A DNA stretch of 64,000 nt from Pseudomonas saponiphila (GCF_900105185.1 NZ_FNTJ01000001.1:3554501-3618500); one strand, 5' to 3'; positions 52,430 through 61,353 are shown, numbered from the stretch's first letter. Program-made: numbers and translations. Notes: generated by a model from the sequence alone, not told the origin.

Positions 52430-52439
52430 TCATCCGTGA
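52430..52439 (-). promoter_or_regulatory. RsmA/RsmE-type site at the hcnA ribosome binding site
   Basis: TCACGGATGA on the minus strand matches the A/UCANGGANGU/A consensus of Gac/Rsm post-transcriptional control, and lies 7 bp before the ATG. The hcnA mRNA of P. fluorescens CHA0 is a known target. Confidence 0.85.
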
Positions 52440-52567
52440 GAAGTGAGTGGAGTTGCCGGCATCCTGCCGCGCAGAGTCCTGGCGCGAGGACGTGGCAACA
52501 CCGCGGTTCCGATAACGCTGTCAGAACCGAGCGCGGGCCAATCTAGTACTTTTGTCCGACAGGAATA

Positions 52568-52581
52568 TTGATCTGGGCCAA
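52568..52581 (-). promoter_or_regulatory. ANR box of the hcnABC promoter
   Basis: The minus strand reads TTGGCCCAGATCAA, i.e. TTGGC-N4-ATCAA, the form described for the hcn promoter of P. fluorescens CHA0 for the anaerobic regulator ANR. A TAGATT -10-like hexamer follows about 22 bp downstream. Confidence 0.85.
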
Positions 52582-52644
52582 GCAAAGGGTTGCGCCCCGC
52601 CCTGACACACAGCCCTGGCGCGCCCCAGAACCGGGACGCCGGGC

Positions 52645-52652
52645 ACAAAAAA
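52645..52652. other. Probable ICE attachment site (attR or attL)
   Basis: ACAAAAAA (complement TTTTTTGT) matches the TTTTTYRT integration motif recalled for Tn4371-type ICEs. It is the only such site between the hcn promoter and the first conjugation gene. The other end lies outside the window. Confidence 0.6.
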
Positions 52653-52883
52653 GTGCCGGTGTCAATTCTTTCGCGCAAATCAAGAAGGACTTGAAACCGT
52701 ATATGGGACAGTAGGTTAGCTCCTTTCGGGGCCGCTTAGAAGAAGAGCGGCGTTGTCGGCTAGGAGCGACATAGGAGCGTTGGGAGAGAAAGCCGCATCG
52801 CACTGTGTAGTGCTGGATTGCCGAGGAACGGCGGGCCTGTCGCATCATCATAGCCCAACAGGCTCGGCGGCATCCAGAATGAA
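52653..52883. other. Terminal noncoding stretch of the ICE
   Basis: Between the presumed attachment site and the DUF2274 terminator I see no gene. The open frame at 52543-52944 has no ribosome site and spans both hcn promoter and ICE. Confidence 0.5.
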
Positions 52884-52909
52884 GAACGCGCAGCCTGGGC
52901 TGCGCGTTC
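52884..52909 (-). terminator. Terminator of the trb operon
   Basis: GAACGCGCAGCC and GGCTGCGCGTTC form a perfect 12-bp stem with a TG loop, 32 bp past the DUF2274 stop; TTCATT follows on the minus strand. It closes the conjugation operon near the ICE edge. Confidence 0.75.
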
Positions 52910-52940
52910 GATGGATGCCGTTGAATAGCATGCGGTGCAA

Positions 52941-53186
52941 TCATGGCGGCTTCGGTGGTGTGCTGCGGGTCGCCGTGCCCTTCCTGAATCCTCGATCCCC
53001 CGCCATGAACGCTTCCAGCATATGCGGGATCAGCGTCGCCGCATCAACGGCCTCGCCATACGCCTGCGCGTGTAGCGCGGCGTAGCGGTCGAGGTCGACT
53101 TTCAAGCTGGTCGGGCAAACGAAAGTCAGCTTGGTGCTCTCGGTCTTCGGCAGCGGGCCGAGCCGCAGCTTCTTGGTCGTGCTCAT
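52941..53186 (-). CDS. DUF2274 family protein of the ICE
   Basis: This 81-residue protein (MSTTKKLRLGPLPKTESTKLTFVCPTSLKVDLDRYAALHAQAYGE...) overlaps trbI by 4 bp. Proteins with DUF2274 regularly follow trbI in these ICEs. The central helix pair with AFMAGDRGFRKG suggests a DNA- or membrane-associated helper; function unknown. Confidence 0.85.
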   Translation of the reverse strand: MSTTKKLRLGPLPKTESTKLTFVCPTSLKVDLDRYAALHAQAYGEAVDAATLIPHMLEAFMAGDRGFRKGTATRSTPPKPP

Positions 53187-54463
53187 CGTGAAGTCCCCCG
53201 GTTGAAGAACAGCGGCTGGTACGGCCGCAGCACCAGATCCCGGTTGACGATGATGCGAACCGGCAGGCCCGGCCGTTGCGTTAAGGTCGGCTGGATGTTG
53301 AGGTTGCGCCGGGTCATCTCCTGGCCGACCTGATTGATGCTGTCCTGCGCGCTGTCGCGCCCAGCGATGATGACGCGATCACCATCCTGCCGGTTCTCCG
53401 GCGCGGCCAGCTCGGCACCGACGCCCAGCAGCGTGGTGAGTGCCGCACCGGCAAAGATGCGGCCCCAGTGGTAGTCCACATCGTCCTCCAGCCCGGCATA
53501 GCCGGCTGGGTCGGTGCCGGCCAGGTTGTCGAGCGTGAGCGAAGACGTGTCCGGCAGGATGATCCGGTTCCAGACGACTTGAACGCGGCTCTGCCCGTAG
53601 CTGACCTGGCTGTTGTATTTGCCCAGGATGCGCGAACCCTGCGGAATCAGCAGGAAGCGCCCGGTGGCTGTGTCATAGACCGGCTCCGTCACCGTGGCGA
53701 TCACGTCGCCGGGCAAGTCCGACTTGATGCCCGTCACCAAGGCACCTGCGACCACTGTTCCGGCCATAACCTGATACGGCGAAATTGGCAGAGTCAGATT
53801 GCCGGAATTACGGGTTTCAGTGGGGCCAGCTTTCATGAAAGCCTCTTTCTGGTCTTGCCGGTTTTGCACCGCTGTCGGGTCAGCAGGTTGGGCCGCCGTG
53901 GAGGCCGGCCCGGCCGCCAGCGGGTCAAACGCCGCATTGGCGGCGAAGCCCGGCGCAGCGGCCACCTGTGTCTGCGCTACCGGCGCCGCATTCTGCCCAC
54001 CCGAGCGGAAGAACACGGACGAGGCCGCGGCCGCCTCGGCTTCTTTTCGCAGGGCATCGTTCGGGTCGTGACCGGGGGCCGCGTAGGCAGCCGTCGCCGG
54101 TTGCTGCGACTTCACGATAGCCGGGCCAAGATCGCCCGGCAGCGGTGGCCCTAGTTCGGGAACGGCAGGCAGCAACGCCGGCGGCAGCTTGGAATAGTCC
54201 GTCGGCAGCGCATCCAGTCCTTCCGACTTTGACACGCGATCGACGTTGTAAAGCTCGGTCTGCTCGCCTGTGCTGCGTCGATGAGGTTGCAGCGACCACA
54301 TCAGCGCGCCGAGCACGGCGACCGCTAGGACGCCGGCAAGGATGGCCAGCGAGCGCCGGTTCAGGCGTGTGACTGGACGCGGCTGGGCGCGCAGCGCCAC
54401 TGCCTCCGGCGCCACCTTGTCCGCCTGCGGCGCGGCAAGGTCGGGAGTGTCATCCTGGCTCAT
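53183..54463 (-). CDS. trbI: Conjugal transfer protein TrbI (VirB10-like)
   Basis: This 426-residue protein has a cytoplasmic N-terminus, one membrane helix (residues 38-56, LAILAGVLAVAVLGALMWSL), a proline-rich periplasmic spacer and the C-terminal TrbI/VirB10 domain (ISPYQVMAGTVVAGALVTGIKSDLPGDVIATVTEPVYDTATGRFLLIPQGSRILGKY). It spans the envelope in the type IV secretion core complex. Confidence 0.94.
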   Translation of the reverse strand: MSQDDTPDLAAPQADKVAPEAVALRAQPRPVTRLNRRSLAILAGVLAVAVLGALMWSLQPHRRSTGEQTELYNVDRVSKSEGLDALPTDYSKLPPALLPAVPELGPPLPGDLGPAIVKSQQPATAAYAAPGHDPNDALRKEAEAAAASSVFFRSGGQNAAPVAQTQVAAAPGFAANAAFDPLAAGPASTAAQPADPTAVQNRQDQKEAFMKAGPTETRNSGNLTLPISPYQVMAGTVVAGALVTGIKSDLPGDVIATVTEPVYDTATGRFLLIPQGSRILGKYNSQVSYGQSRVQVVWNRIILPDTSSLTLDNLAGTDPAGYAGLEDDVDYHWGRIFAGAALTTLLGVGAELAAPENRQDGDRVIIAGRDSAQDSINQVGQEMTRRNLNIQPTLTQRPGLPVRIIVNRDLVLRPYQPLFFNRGTSR

Positions 54464-54465
54464 GG

Positions 54466-55458
54466 TCAGTTCCTCCGTGCAACACCATCGGTGCGCTCGA
54501 TCCGCACCACGTCGCCGCCATCGCCGCCCAGCCGCAGTTCGGCCGCGCCGAACAGGCGATCCACGACGTAGTACGGCGAGCGAAAACGGTAGTTCACCAG
54601 TTGCCCGTCGCCCTGCGCGCCGATGACAAACAGCGGCGGCAGCTCGCCCTGGGCGATGCCCGGCGGGAACTGGATATAGACCTTCTCTCCATCATCGAAG
54701 GCGCGCAGAGGCTTCCACGGCGGGTTGCTGCCCGATACCGCGTAGCGGAAGCGGATCTTGTCCAGCGACAGGCCCGTATCGACAGGCGTTGTTGCCTGCG
54801 CTGCCTGCGCCTGGCGCTGCAACGCGAGCATTCGGTCTTTCGGATAGTCCCAGGACACCGACGCCATCCATGCCCTCTCGGTCGAGGTCAGCTCCAGCAG
54901 GTAGGTGCGCCGACTGGTGGTGATGACGAGATTGGTTTTCAGACCGGAGCGGATAGGCTTGACCAGCACATTGACGCGCAGATCGGCCCCGCCGCCGCTG
55001 GACGTGTCGCCCACGATCCAGCGCACGGTATCGCCGGCGGCGACCGTTACCAGTTCCTCGCCCGGTTGAAGCGAAACCACCGTCACGCGCCCCGGCGACG
55101 CATAGACCTGATAAAGCGCGCCATCGGTGAACGGCCACACCTGAATCGCGTTGACGTAGCCCTCACGGGTAGGCGCGATACGCGCTTCTGCATTGGCACG
55201 GGAAACGCGCACCTTTTCGTCGGCCGGCTCCGGCGCAACGGGGGCCTCATCGAGTTCCGGCAGGGGCTTCAACTGCGCCGGCAGCGCCAGCGGTTCAGGG
55301 ACGGCGACGACTTCGACGGGCTTGGGCGGTTCGGGCAACGGCTGGGCCAGCACCGTCTCGTCGAGCGAGATGGATGGCGGCGGCTTCCCCTGCGAGGCGC
55401 AGCCCGCGAGGGCCAGCAGCGTCAAAGGAACAACGTAAAGGCGGAAACGAAGTTTCAT
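54466..55458 (-). CDS. trbG: Conjugal transfer protein TrbG (VirB9-like)
   Basis: This 330-residue protein starts MKLRFRLYVVPLTLLALAGCAS, a lipoprotein-type signal with LAGC lipobox, unusual for VirB9 but common in this family. The C-terminal CagX/VirB9 domain includes IRFRYAVSGSNPPWKPLRAFDDGEKVYIQFP and VIGAQGDGQLVNYRFRSPYYVVDRLF. It forms the outer-membrane ring with TrbI and a lipoprotein. Confidence 0.92.
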   Translation of the reverse strand: MKLRFRLYVVPLTLLALAGCASQGKPPPSISLDETVLAQPLPEPPKPVEVVAVPEPLALPAQLKPLPELDEAPVAPEPADEKVRVSRANAEARIAPTREGYVNAIQVWPFTDGALYQVYASPGRVTVVSLQPGEELVTVAAGDTVRWIVGDTSSGGGADLRVNVLVKPIRSGLKTNLVITTSRRTYLLELTSTERAWMASVSWDYPKDRMLALQRQAQAAQATTPVDTGLSLDKIRFRYAVSGSNPPWKPLRAFDDGEKVYIQFPPGIAQGELPPLFVIGAQGDGQLVNYRFRSPYYVVDRLFGAAELRLGGDGGDVVRIERTDGVARRN

Positions 55459-56159
55459 GGTTTGGCTCCTTCGGAAGAATCCAGTTCGCGGCTCCATGAC
55501 AGGCCGTTGACGTAGATACCCAATGGGTTCTTGAGCAGGCGCTGTTCAGTACGCGGGGTTTGCAGGACGGTCGAAAGCACGGCGTTCCAGCGTTCGGTGC
55601 CGGCGGGCGCACCGTTGACATAGCGCTGCTCTGTCCAGCGCACGTTGAAAGACGTGTCGCTCGCGCGAACCACGCTGGTGATTTGCACCGTTACCGATTC
55701 CTTGCCGATGCGGGCGAATGGGTCATTGGTGCGGGCGTAGTCGTTGAGCACCGCCGCGCCCTTGTCGGTGGTGTAGTCGTAGGCATCGAGCCAGTTCTGC
55801 CGCACCACGATGGGGTCGATGGACAGCGAGCGAACCAGCGTCACGAAGCGCGCCAGGTGGTGCGCGATCTGCGCGTCGCCGGGCCGGTACGGCGTGGCGG
55901 CCTCTCCCACGGCGCGCACCTGCCCGGCTTGATCGACCTCGATGACATAGGGCGTCACGATGGACTGCGCCGAGCGCCACACCAGGCCGCCGGCCATCAA
56001 CAGCGCGAGCACTAGGCAGCCGAAGGCCATCAGGCGCCAATTCTTCGCCTGCACGCGGGCGGAGCCGATACGGTCGTCCCACACCTGGGCGGCGGCTTGA
56101 TACGGGGTGGCAGGCTGCGGCGTATCGGCGTAGCGCACCTGCGGTCGTTTGAATCGCAT
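55455..56159 (-). CDS. trbF: Conjugal transfer protein TrbF (VirB8-like)
   Basis: This 234-residue protein has an N-terminal cytoplasmic part, one helix (LMAFGCLVLALLMAGGLVW, about 43-61) and a periplasmic VirB8 domain (YTTDKGAAVLNDYARTNDPFARIGKESVTVQ, RYVNGAPAGTERWNAVLSTVL). It overlaps trbG by 4 bp. It helps assemble the inner-membrane complex. Confidence 0.92.
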   Translation of the reverse strand: MRFKRPQVRYADTPQPATPYQAAAQVWDDRIGSARVQAKNWRLMAFGCLVLALLMAGGLVWRSAQSIVTPYVIEVDQAGQVRAVGEAATPYRPGDAQIAHHLARFVTLVRSLSIDPIVVRQNWLDAYDYTTDKGAAVLNDYARTNDPFARIGKESVTVQITSVVRASDTSFNVRWTEQRYVNGAPAGTERWNAVLSTVLQTPRTEQRLLKNPLGIYVNGLSWSRELDSSEGAKP

Positions 56160-56177
56160 GGGTGTTCTCCTTGAAGG

Positions 56178-57545
56178 TTAGGTATCGGAATCCCGCAGGC
56201 TCGGGCCTTGCCCGGAGCCGCCGCCGTCGCCGCCGCGCAGCGTGTGGGCGGCAGTGGTCGCGGCATGGGTAGCCTGCTGGCGGCGGTGCATCCGCTTGGC
56301 CCAGGCCGGTTGCTCTTGCTTCTGCGAGCCTGCGGTGCCGTCTGCGGTCTGGCCGGGGCCAGCACCGTCGCTGCCGGCTTCTGTGCCGTTCCAGCCAGCG
56401 CGGAAGGAGTCGGCCACCTTCTGCCCAACAGCGGAAGCACCAGAGGTGACGCTGCGGCCTGCGGCTTGTGCGCCAGTCTTGGCGACATTGCCGAGGCCAG
56501 CCGCCGCGCCCTTGGCACCGCCGCCGGCCGCAGCGGAACCGGCCTGGAACGCCGATCGGGCACTGCCGGCCGCCGAAGTCGCGGCACGCGCACCGGCACC
56601 GGCCAGCTTTGCGGCCGCCGGGGCCATTCGTGCCCCGGCCATGACGGCGCCGCCCACGCCCGTTACGGCGGCGCCGATGGCAACGCCGGTGCCGACAGCC
56701 CCGACCGCAGCACCAGCCATCGCGCCCGCACCAAGCTGTGGCGCACCGGACACCAGGCCGGTGGCGATACCGGGGCCGAAAATGCCCAGCGCCAGCAGCG
56801 CGAGCGAGGCCAGCATCACGACCAGCGCGTGGTCGATGGATGGTTCGTCGGGATGCACCTGGAACTCGGCGAACAGGCCTGAACCGATGCCGACGATGAC
56901 GGCCAGCACCAAGACCTTGATGCCTGACGACACCACGTTGCCTAGCACCTTTTCCGCGAGGAACGAGGTCTTGTTCCAGAGTGCAAACGGGATCAAGACG
57001 AAGCCGGCGAGCGTAGTCAGTTTGAACTCGATCAGCGTGATGAAAAGCTGTACGGCCAGCACGAAGAAGCAGAGGATCACCACCAGCCAGGCGATGAACA
57101 GAACCACGATAGGGTCGATGTTCACGAACACCTCGGGGAACCCAGCCATGTCCCCGATCTGTTCCAGAATCGGCGCGGCTGCGTCGATGCCGGTCTTCGC
57201 CAGCCGGCCCGGCTGAAGGAAGTTCTCCATCGTGATGGCCGAGCCGGTAGCGGTAATTCCCAAGCCGGCGAACGAGCGGAACACGATGCTCGCCAGCCAG
57301 TTGAAGTTGCCGATGATGTAGGCGAACGCGCCGACACAGAGCACCTTGCGCAGCAGCTTGGCGATCACGTCGTCGCCCTGGCCGGTGGCGTGGCTCATGG
57401 CCCAATACAGGCCAGCGATCGTCATGTCGATGACGATGAGCGTGGCGGTGAGAAATGCCACTTCGCCCTGCAATAAGCCGAAGCCCGAGTCGATGTAGCG
57501 CGAGAACGTATCGAGGAAACGGTCGATGATGGTCACGTCGTTCAT
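56178..57545 (-). CDS. trbL: Conjugal transfer protein TrbL (VirB6-like)
   Basis: This 455-residue membrane protein starts MNDVTIIDRFLDTFSRYIDSGFGLLQGEVAFL and has about six helices in the first 270 residues, followed by a long alanine/glycine-rich tail (GAGAMAGAAVGAVGTGVAIG...) ending GGDGGGSGQGPSLRDSDT. That is the TrbL arrangement; the tail forms a low-complexity part. It overlaps the trbK-like stop by 4 bp. Confidence 0.92.
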   Translation of the reverse strand: MNDVTIIDRFLDTFSRYIDSGFGLLQGEVAFLTATLIVIDMTIAGLYWAMSHATGQGDDVIAKLLRKVLCVGAFAYIIGNFNWLASIVFRSFAGLGITATGSAITMENFLQPGRLAKTGIDAAAPILEQIGDMAGFPEVFVNIDPIVVLFIAWLVVILCFFVLAVQLFITLIEFKLTTLAGFVLIPFALWNKTSFLAEKVLGNVVSSGIKVLVLAVIVGIGSGLFAEFQVHPDEPSIDHALVVMLASLALLALGIFGPGIATGLVSGAPQLGAGAMAGAAVGAVGTGVAIGAAVTGVGGAVMAGARMAPAAAKLAGAGARAATSAAGSARSAFQAGSAAAGGGAKGAAAGLGNVAKTGAQAAGRSVTSGASAVGQKVADSFRAGWNGTEAGSDGAGPGQTADGTAGSQKQEQPAWAKRMHRRQQATHAATTAAHTLRGGDGGGSGQGPSLRDSDT

Positions 57546-57868
57546 GGCGAATCCTCGGGCGGAGTGAGCGGAACGGCGCCCTCTGGCAATTCATCTGCGG
57601 GCGTATCGAAGCTCGGCGGAATCGGCGGGAGTTCAGCCAGCGAGTTGTATTCATCCGGCCCGGTATGGCCGGCGAAGAAGCGCCGCCGGAAGGCTTCAGC
57701 GGCGGCGCGGCAGGCATCCTCGCCCACGGCCTGCCGGTCGGCCGCGCATTGCCCGCGCAACGCCTTGAGCCGCACCGGATCTGCGGCCAGGGCGTCGGCC
57801 AGGTTCTCGGCCGGCTGCTGGCCGCACGCGGTCAGCAGCACGGCCATCAGGACGGAAGCGCATCGCAT
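57542..57868 (-). CDS. trbK: Entry-exclusion lipoprotein-like protein (TrbK)
   Basis: This 108-residue protein starts MRCASVLMAVLLTACGQQPAENL with a lipobox LTAC, so the mature protein is lipid-anchored. Residues 25-70 carry ADPVRLKALRGQCAADRQAVGEDACRAAAEAFRRRFF, as in TrbK-type proteins of this element. It may prevent entry of related elements. Position between trbJ and trbL supports the call. Confidence 0.85.
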   Translation of the reverse strand: MRCASVLMAVLLTACGQQPAENLADALAADPVRLKALRGQCAADRQAVGEDACRAAAEAFRRRFFAGHTGPDEYNSLAELPPIPPSFDTPADELPEGAVPLTPPEDSP

Positions 57869-57880
57869 GGCCGCCTCCGG

Positions 57881-58624
57881 TCAGTTGTTATAGAAGTTGA
57901 CGGACTGCGGCGTGTACGGCGTGCCGGTGCCCAGAAAGCGCCGCCGCACTTCGCGGGCGCGCTCCATAGCCGCCGCTTGCCGCGCCAGTTCCAGTGAAGC
58001 GGCCCGGTCTTGCGTGATCTGGAGCTGCTGCGCCTGGATCGACTGCTTGGCCTGCAAAGCCAGGAGCTGGTTCGTCGCCTGCATCGCTTGCAGCGCGCCG
58101 GTGGCCGACTGGCTCTGGCTCACGAGATCGGCCAGCGCGCTTTCGTCTTGGGCGAGGTTCTGCGACACCTGCGCCTGCATCCGCATCGCGGTGTGCAAGC
58201 CGTTCAAGGTGTTCTGCCAGCGTTCGCGGGCGTCCTGTGCCATGCGGTCGCCGCTGATGGTGGCGGCGTACTGTTCCGGGTACAGGCGGGCGAACGTGGC
58301 ATCCATGCTCTGCACGTCGTAGGCCAAGCCGCGCGCCTCGGCGATCAGGCGCTCGGTGGTGGCGAGCGTCGAGCGCAGGCGGTTGACGATGTTGAAGTCG
58401 AGATTTGCCAGGTTCCTGGCCTGGTTCATCAACATCTGCGCCTCGTTCTGAAGCTGGTTGATCTGGTTGTTGATCTGTTCCAGCGTGCGCACGGCGGTCA
58501 GCGTGTTCTGCACGAAGTTGGACGGGTCGAACACCGTCAGCGCGGATGCGGGCTGCACGGCCAGCAGCGATACCGACAGCACGGCAGCGAGTGAGACAGA
58601 GAGCAAACGGGGCTTGGTCTTCAT
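57881..58624 (-). CDS. trbJ: Conjugal transfer protein TrbJ (VirB5-like)
   Basis: This 247-residue protein starts MKTKPRLLSVSLAAVLSVSLLAVQPASALTVFDPSNFVQNTL with a signal peptide (cleavage after ASA) and long helical segments (TAVRTLEQINNQINQLQNEAQMLMNQARNLANLDF). It is periplasmic/pilus-tip associated. ORF start overlaps the trbE stop by 4 bp. Confidence 0.92.
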   Translation of the reverse strand: MKTKPRLLSVSLAAVLSVSLLAVQPASALTVFDPSNFVQNTLTAVRTLEQINNQINQLQNEAQMLMNQARNLANLDFNIVNRLRSTLATTERLIAEARGLAYDVQSMDATFARLYPEQYAATISGDRMAQDARERWQNTLNGLHTAMRMQAQVSQNLAQDESALADLVSQSQSATGALQAMQATNQLLALQAKQSIQAQQLQITQDRAASLELARQAAAMERAREVRRRFLGTGTPYTPQSVNFYNN

Positions 58625-61071
58625 GGTGAAACCTCCAGCGGTTGAGAAGCGAGAAAGGAAGCTGCCGCCGGAGCGGACGGCAGCAGGTCGGCGGCCCAGC
58701 CGAGGCCGCGATGGCGCAGCCACGCGCCGGCGAAGCCGGGAGCGCCGGCCTGCGTCAGCACGCGGTCAATATCGCGTTGGTCTTGAGGGGTGGATGCGCC
58801 CGCGAATGCGAGCGCGACAGGCCCCAGGTCGAGGTCGAACAGGCGATTGCCGAGGCGCGACTGGTAGTAGTAATCGCGCTTGGGCTGTGCGGTCGCCACG
58901 ATCTCAATCTGGCGGCTGTTCAAGCCGAAGCCTTCGTAGATCGTGCGAATCTGCGGCTCGGTGGCCTGCGGGTTAGGTAAGAAGATCCTGCTCGCGCAGC
59001 TTTCGATGATGGCTGGCGCGATGGTCGAGTCCTTGATGTCGGCCAGCGACTGCGTGGCAAAGATGACGCTGACGTTCTTTTTTCTGAGCGTCTTGAGCCA
59101 TTGCCGGATGCGGGCCGCGAAGGACGGCTCATCGAGGAACAGCCACGCTTCATCGAGGATCAGCAGCGTGGGCGCGCCGTCAAAACGTTCGTCGAAGCGG
59201 GCGAACAGGTAGCGCAGCACTGCTTGCACGGCGGCGGGGCTGTGCATCAGTTCTTCCATCTCAAAGCCCTGCACGTCGGCCATGCCCAGCCGGTCGTGGT
59301 CAGCGTCCAGCAGCTTGCCGTGGGCGCCGCCCAACACATAGGGCGCGAGCGCTTGGCGCAGCGCGTTGGACTGCAATAACACCGACAAGCCGGTCATGGT
59401 GCGCTGCTCCACTGGCGCACCGGCAAGGCTTCGCAGCGCCGACCAAATGGCAGCCTTCTCGTCCGGGCCGACCGTCACGCCTTCGTGCAGCAGCCGGCCC
59501 TCCACCCATTCGGCGGCCCAGGTGCGGTAGCCCTCGTGGGCTATTCGCGCGAGTGGCTGGAAGGCGATGCCGCCATCGGCACCGAGGTCGTAGTGCTCAC
59601 CGCCAAGGCCGAGGATGGTGGCGCGCATCGAGCGCCCCATGTCGAAGGCGAAGATCCGCGAGCCGAAGTAGCGCCGGAACTGCATGGCCAATATGGCGAG
59701 CAGCACCGACTTGCCCATGCCGGTCGGCCCGGCGACAAGGGTGTGCCCCACGTCGCCGATGTGCGTCACCAGCCGGAACGGCGTCGCGCCATCGGTGCGG
59801 GTGACGATCAGCGGCGGGCCATCGAGGTGTTCGTTCTTCTCCGGCCCAGCCCATACCGCTGACATCGGCATCATGTGCGCCAGGTTCAGCGTCGAAACGA
59901 TGGGCTGACGCACGTTCGCGTATGCGTTGCCGGGGACGGACGACAGCCAGGCATCGACTGCGTTGAGGGTTTCGGGGATGGTCACGAAACCCCGGCCCTG
60001 GATGACGCGCTCCACCATGCGCAGCTTCTCGTCGGCCACGGCCGGGTCGGCGTCGAGCACCGTCACCGTGGCGGTGAGGTAGCCGAAGGCGACTTGATCG
60101 CTGCCCAGCTCCTGCAAGGCGGCATCGGCGTCGGCGGCCTTGTTGCTGGCATCGGTATCGACCAGCGGGCTTTCCTGCTGAAAGATCGTTTCGCGCAGCA
60201 GCGCGATGACGTTCTTGCGCTTGGCGAACCATTGGCGCCGCAAGCGCCCCAATTCCCGTTCCGCCTCGGCTTTGTCCAGGCACAGGAAGCGCGTACTCCA
60301 GCGATACGCAAAGCCCAGGCGGTTGAGGTCGTCCAAGATCCCCGGCCAGGTCGAGGTCGGGAAGCCTCGTACCGACACCACGCGCAGGTGCTGATCGCCC
60401 AGCATGGGCGCCAGGCCGCCGACCAGCGCGGCATCGGCCAGCAGTGCGTCGATATGGAACGGCACGTCGGGCACGCCGACGCGATAGCGCCGCGTGGAGA
60501 CTGTGGCATGCAGGTAGGTCAGCGTCTGGCTATCGTCCAGCCAGGCAATCTCCGGCATCACACCATCGAGCAGGTCGAACACGCGATCGGTCTCTGCCAC
60601 GAAGGAATCAAGCCGACCACGCCAGTCCACACCCTCAGTGGGCCGGTTCTCGTACAGCATCCCAGCCGCACGGGCGCGAGACTCTTGCGGCGGTAGGTGT
60701 TGCAACGTGAAGTGATAGACGCTCTCGAAATGGCCATCCGACTCCTCGAACGCCGCGCGTCGCTCCTCATCCACCAGCCAGGACAGTGGTTCGGGAAAGG
60801 AGGATTGCGGATAGCTCGATGCCCGCATCCGCTCGGCCTCGATATAGAAGGCCCAGCCAGACCCGGTACGGCGAAGCGCGTTGTTCTGCCGCGCCGACGT
60901 GGCAATCAGCTCGCCCTGTGTCGCACTGTCCAAGTCGGGGCCGCGAAACTGGAACGTGCGTTGAAACGAACCATCTTTGTTCAGCACAACGCCCGGCGCG
61001 ACCAGCCCGGCCCAGGGCAGCCAGTCGGCAAGCAAGGCCGGGCGCTGACGATATTCGGCAAGGTTCAGCAT
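58621..61071 (-). CDS. trbE: Conjugal transfer ATPase TrbE (VirB4-like)
   Basis: This 816-residue ATPase has a CagE/VirB4 N-terminal domain (LNLAEYRQRPALLADWLPWAGL; GVDWRGRLDSFVAETDRVF), Walker A GPTGMGKSV at about 447-455, and Walker B TLLILDEAWLFLDEPSFAARIRQWL. It powers pilus assembly. Length is normal for TrbE. It lies 12 bp after trbD. Confidence 0.95.
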   Translation of the reverse strand: MLNLAEYRQRPALLADWLPWAGLVAPGVVLNKDGSFQRTFQFRGPDLDSATQGELIATSARQNNALRRTGSGWAFYIEAERMRASSYPQSSFPEPLSWLVDEERRAAFEESDGHFESVYHFTLQHLPPQESRARAAGMLYENRPTEGVDWRGRLDSFVAETDRVFDLLDGVMPEIAWLDDSQTLTYLHATVSTRRYRVGVPDVPFHIDALLADAALVGGLAPMLGDQHLRVVSVRGFPTSTWPGILDDLNRLGFAYRWSTRFLCLDKAEAERELGRLRRQWFAKRKNVIALLRETIFQQESPLVDTDASNKAADADAALQELGSDQVAFGYLTATVTVLDADPAVADEKLRMVERVIQGRGFVTIPETLNAVDAWLSSVPGNAYANVRQPIVSTLNLAHMMPMSAVWAGPEKNEHLDGPPLIVTRTDGATPFRLVTHIGDVGHTLVAGPTGMGKSVLLAILAMQFRRYFGSRIFAFDMGRSMRATILGLGGEHYDLGADGGIAFQPLARIAHEGYRTWAAEWVEGRLLHEGVTVGPDEKAAIWSALRSLAGAPVEQRTMTGLSVLLQSNALRQALAPYVLGGAHGKLLDADHDRLGMADVQGFEMEELMHSPAAVQAVLRYLFARFDERFDGAPTLLILDEAWLFLDEPSFAARIRQWLKTLRKKNVSVIFATQSLADIKDSTIAPAIIESCASRIFLPNPQATEPQIRTIYEGFGLNSRQIEIVATAQPKRDYYYQSRLGNRLFDLDLGPVALAFAGASTPQDQRDIDRVLTQAGAPGFAGAWLRHRGLGWAADLLPSAPAAASFLASQPLEVSP

Positions 61072-61083
61072 GGCGTCCTCCCC

Positions 61084-61353
61084 TCACACGTCCAGAAGCG
61101 GGCGGTGTTTGATATGCCGCGCGAAGACCTGCATGAACTGCGGATCGACGCGCGCACCCCATACGGCCAGCGAGTGGCCGACGATCCAGAGCACCACGCC
61201 GGGAATCCACAGTTGCAGGCCCAGCCCGACGGCGGCGGCTAGCGTGCCGTTGGCAATCGCCACGGTGCGCGGCGCACCGCCCAGCAGGATCGGCTCGGTC
61301 AGCGAGCGATGCAGCGGCACTTCAAAGCCCGGAAGATCGGTGGCCTTACTCAT
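61084..61353 (-). CDS. trbD: Conjugal transfer protein TrbD (VirB3-like)
   Basis: This 89-residue protein (MSKATDLPGFEVPLHRSLTEPILLGGAPRTVAIANGTLAAAVGLGLQLW...) has the VirB3 pattern: an N-terminal PLHRSLTEP then one or two helices. It overlaps trbC by 4 bp. It is a small inner-membrane component. Confidence 0.92.
   Translation of the reverse strand: MSKATDLPGFEVPLHRSLTEPILLGGAPRTVAIANGTLAAAVGLGLQLWIPGVVLWIVGHSLAVWGARVDPQFMQVFARHIKHRPLLDV

Noticed and set aside
52430..52660. Search for a tRNA or tmRNA attachment site next to the ICE
   Set aside because: No tRNA-like structure is visible; the TTTTTYRT-type site explains the junction better.
52543..52944. A 133-codon minus-strand frame upstream of hcnA
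   Set aside because: It crosses the ICE boundary and promoter, with no ribosome site.
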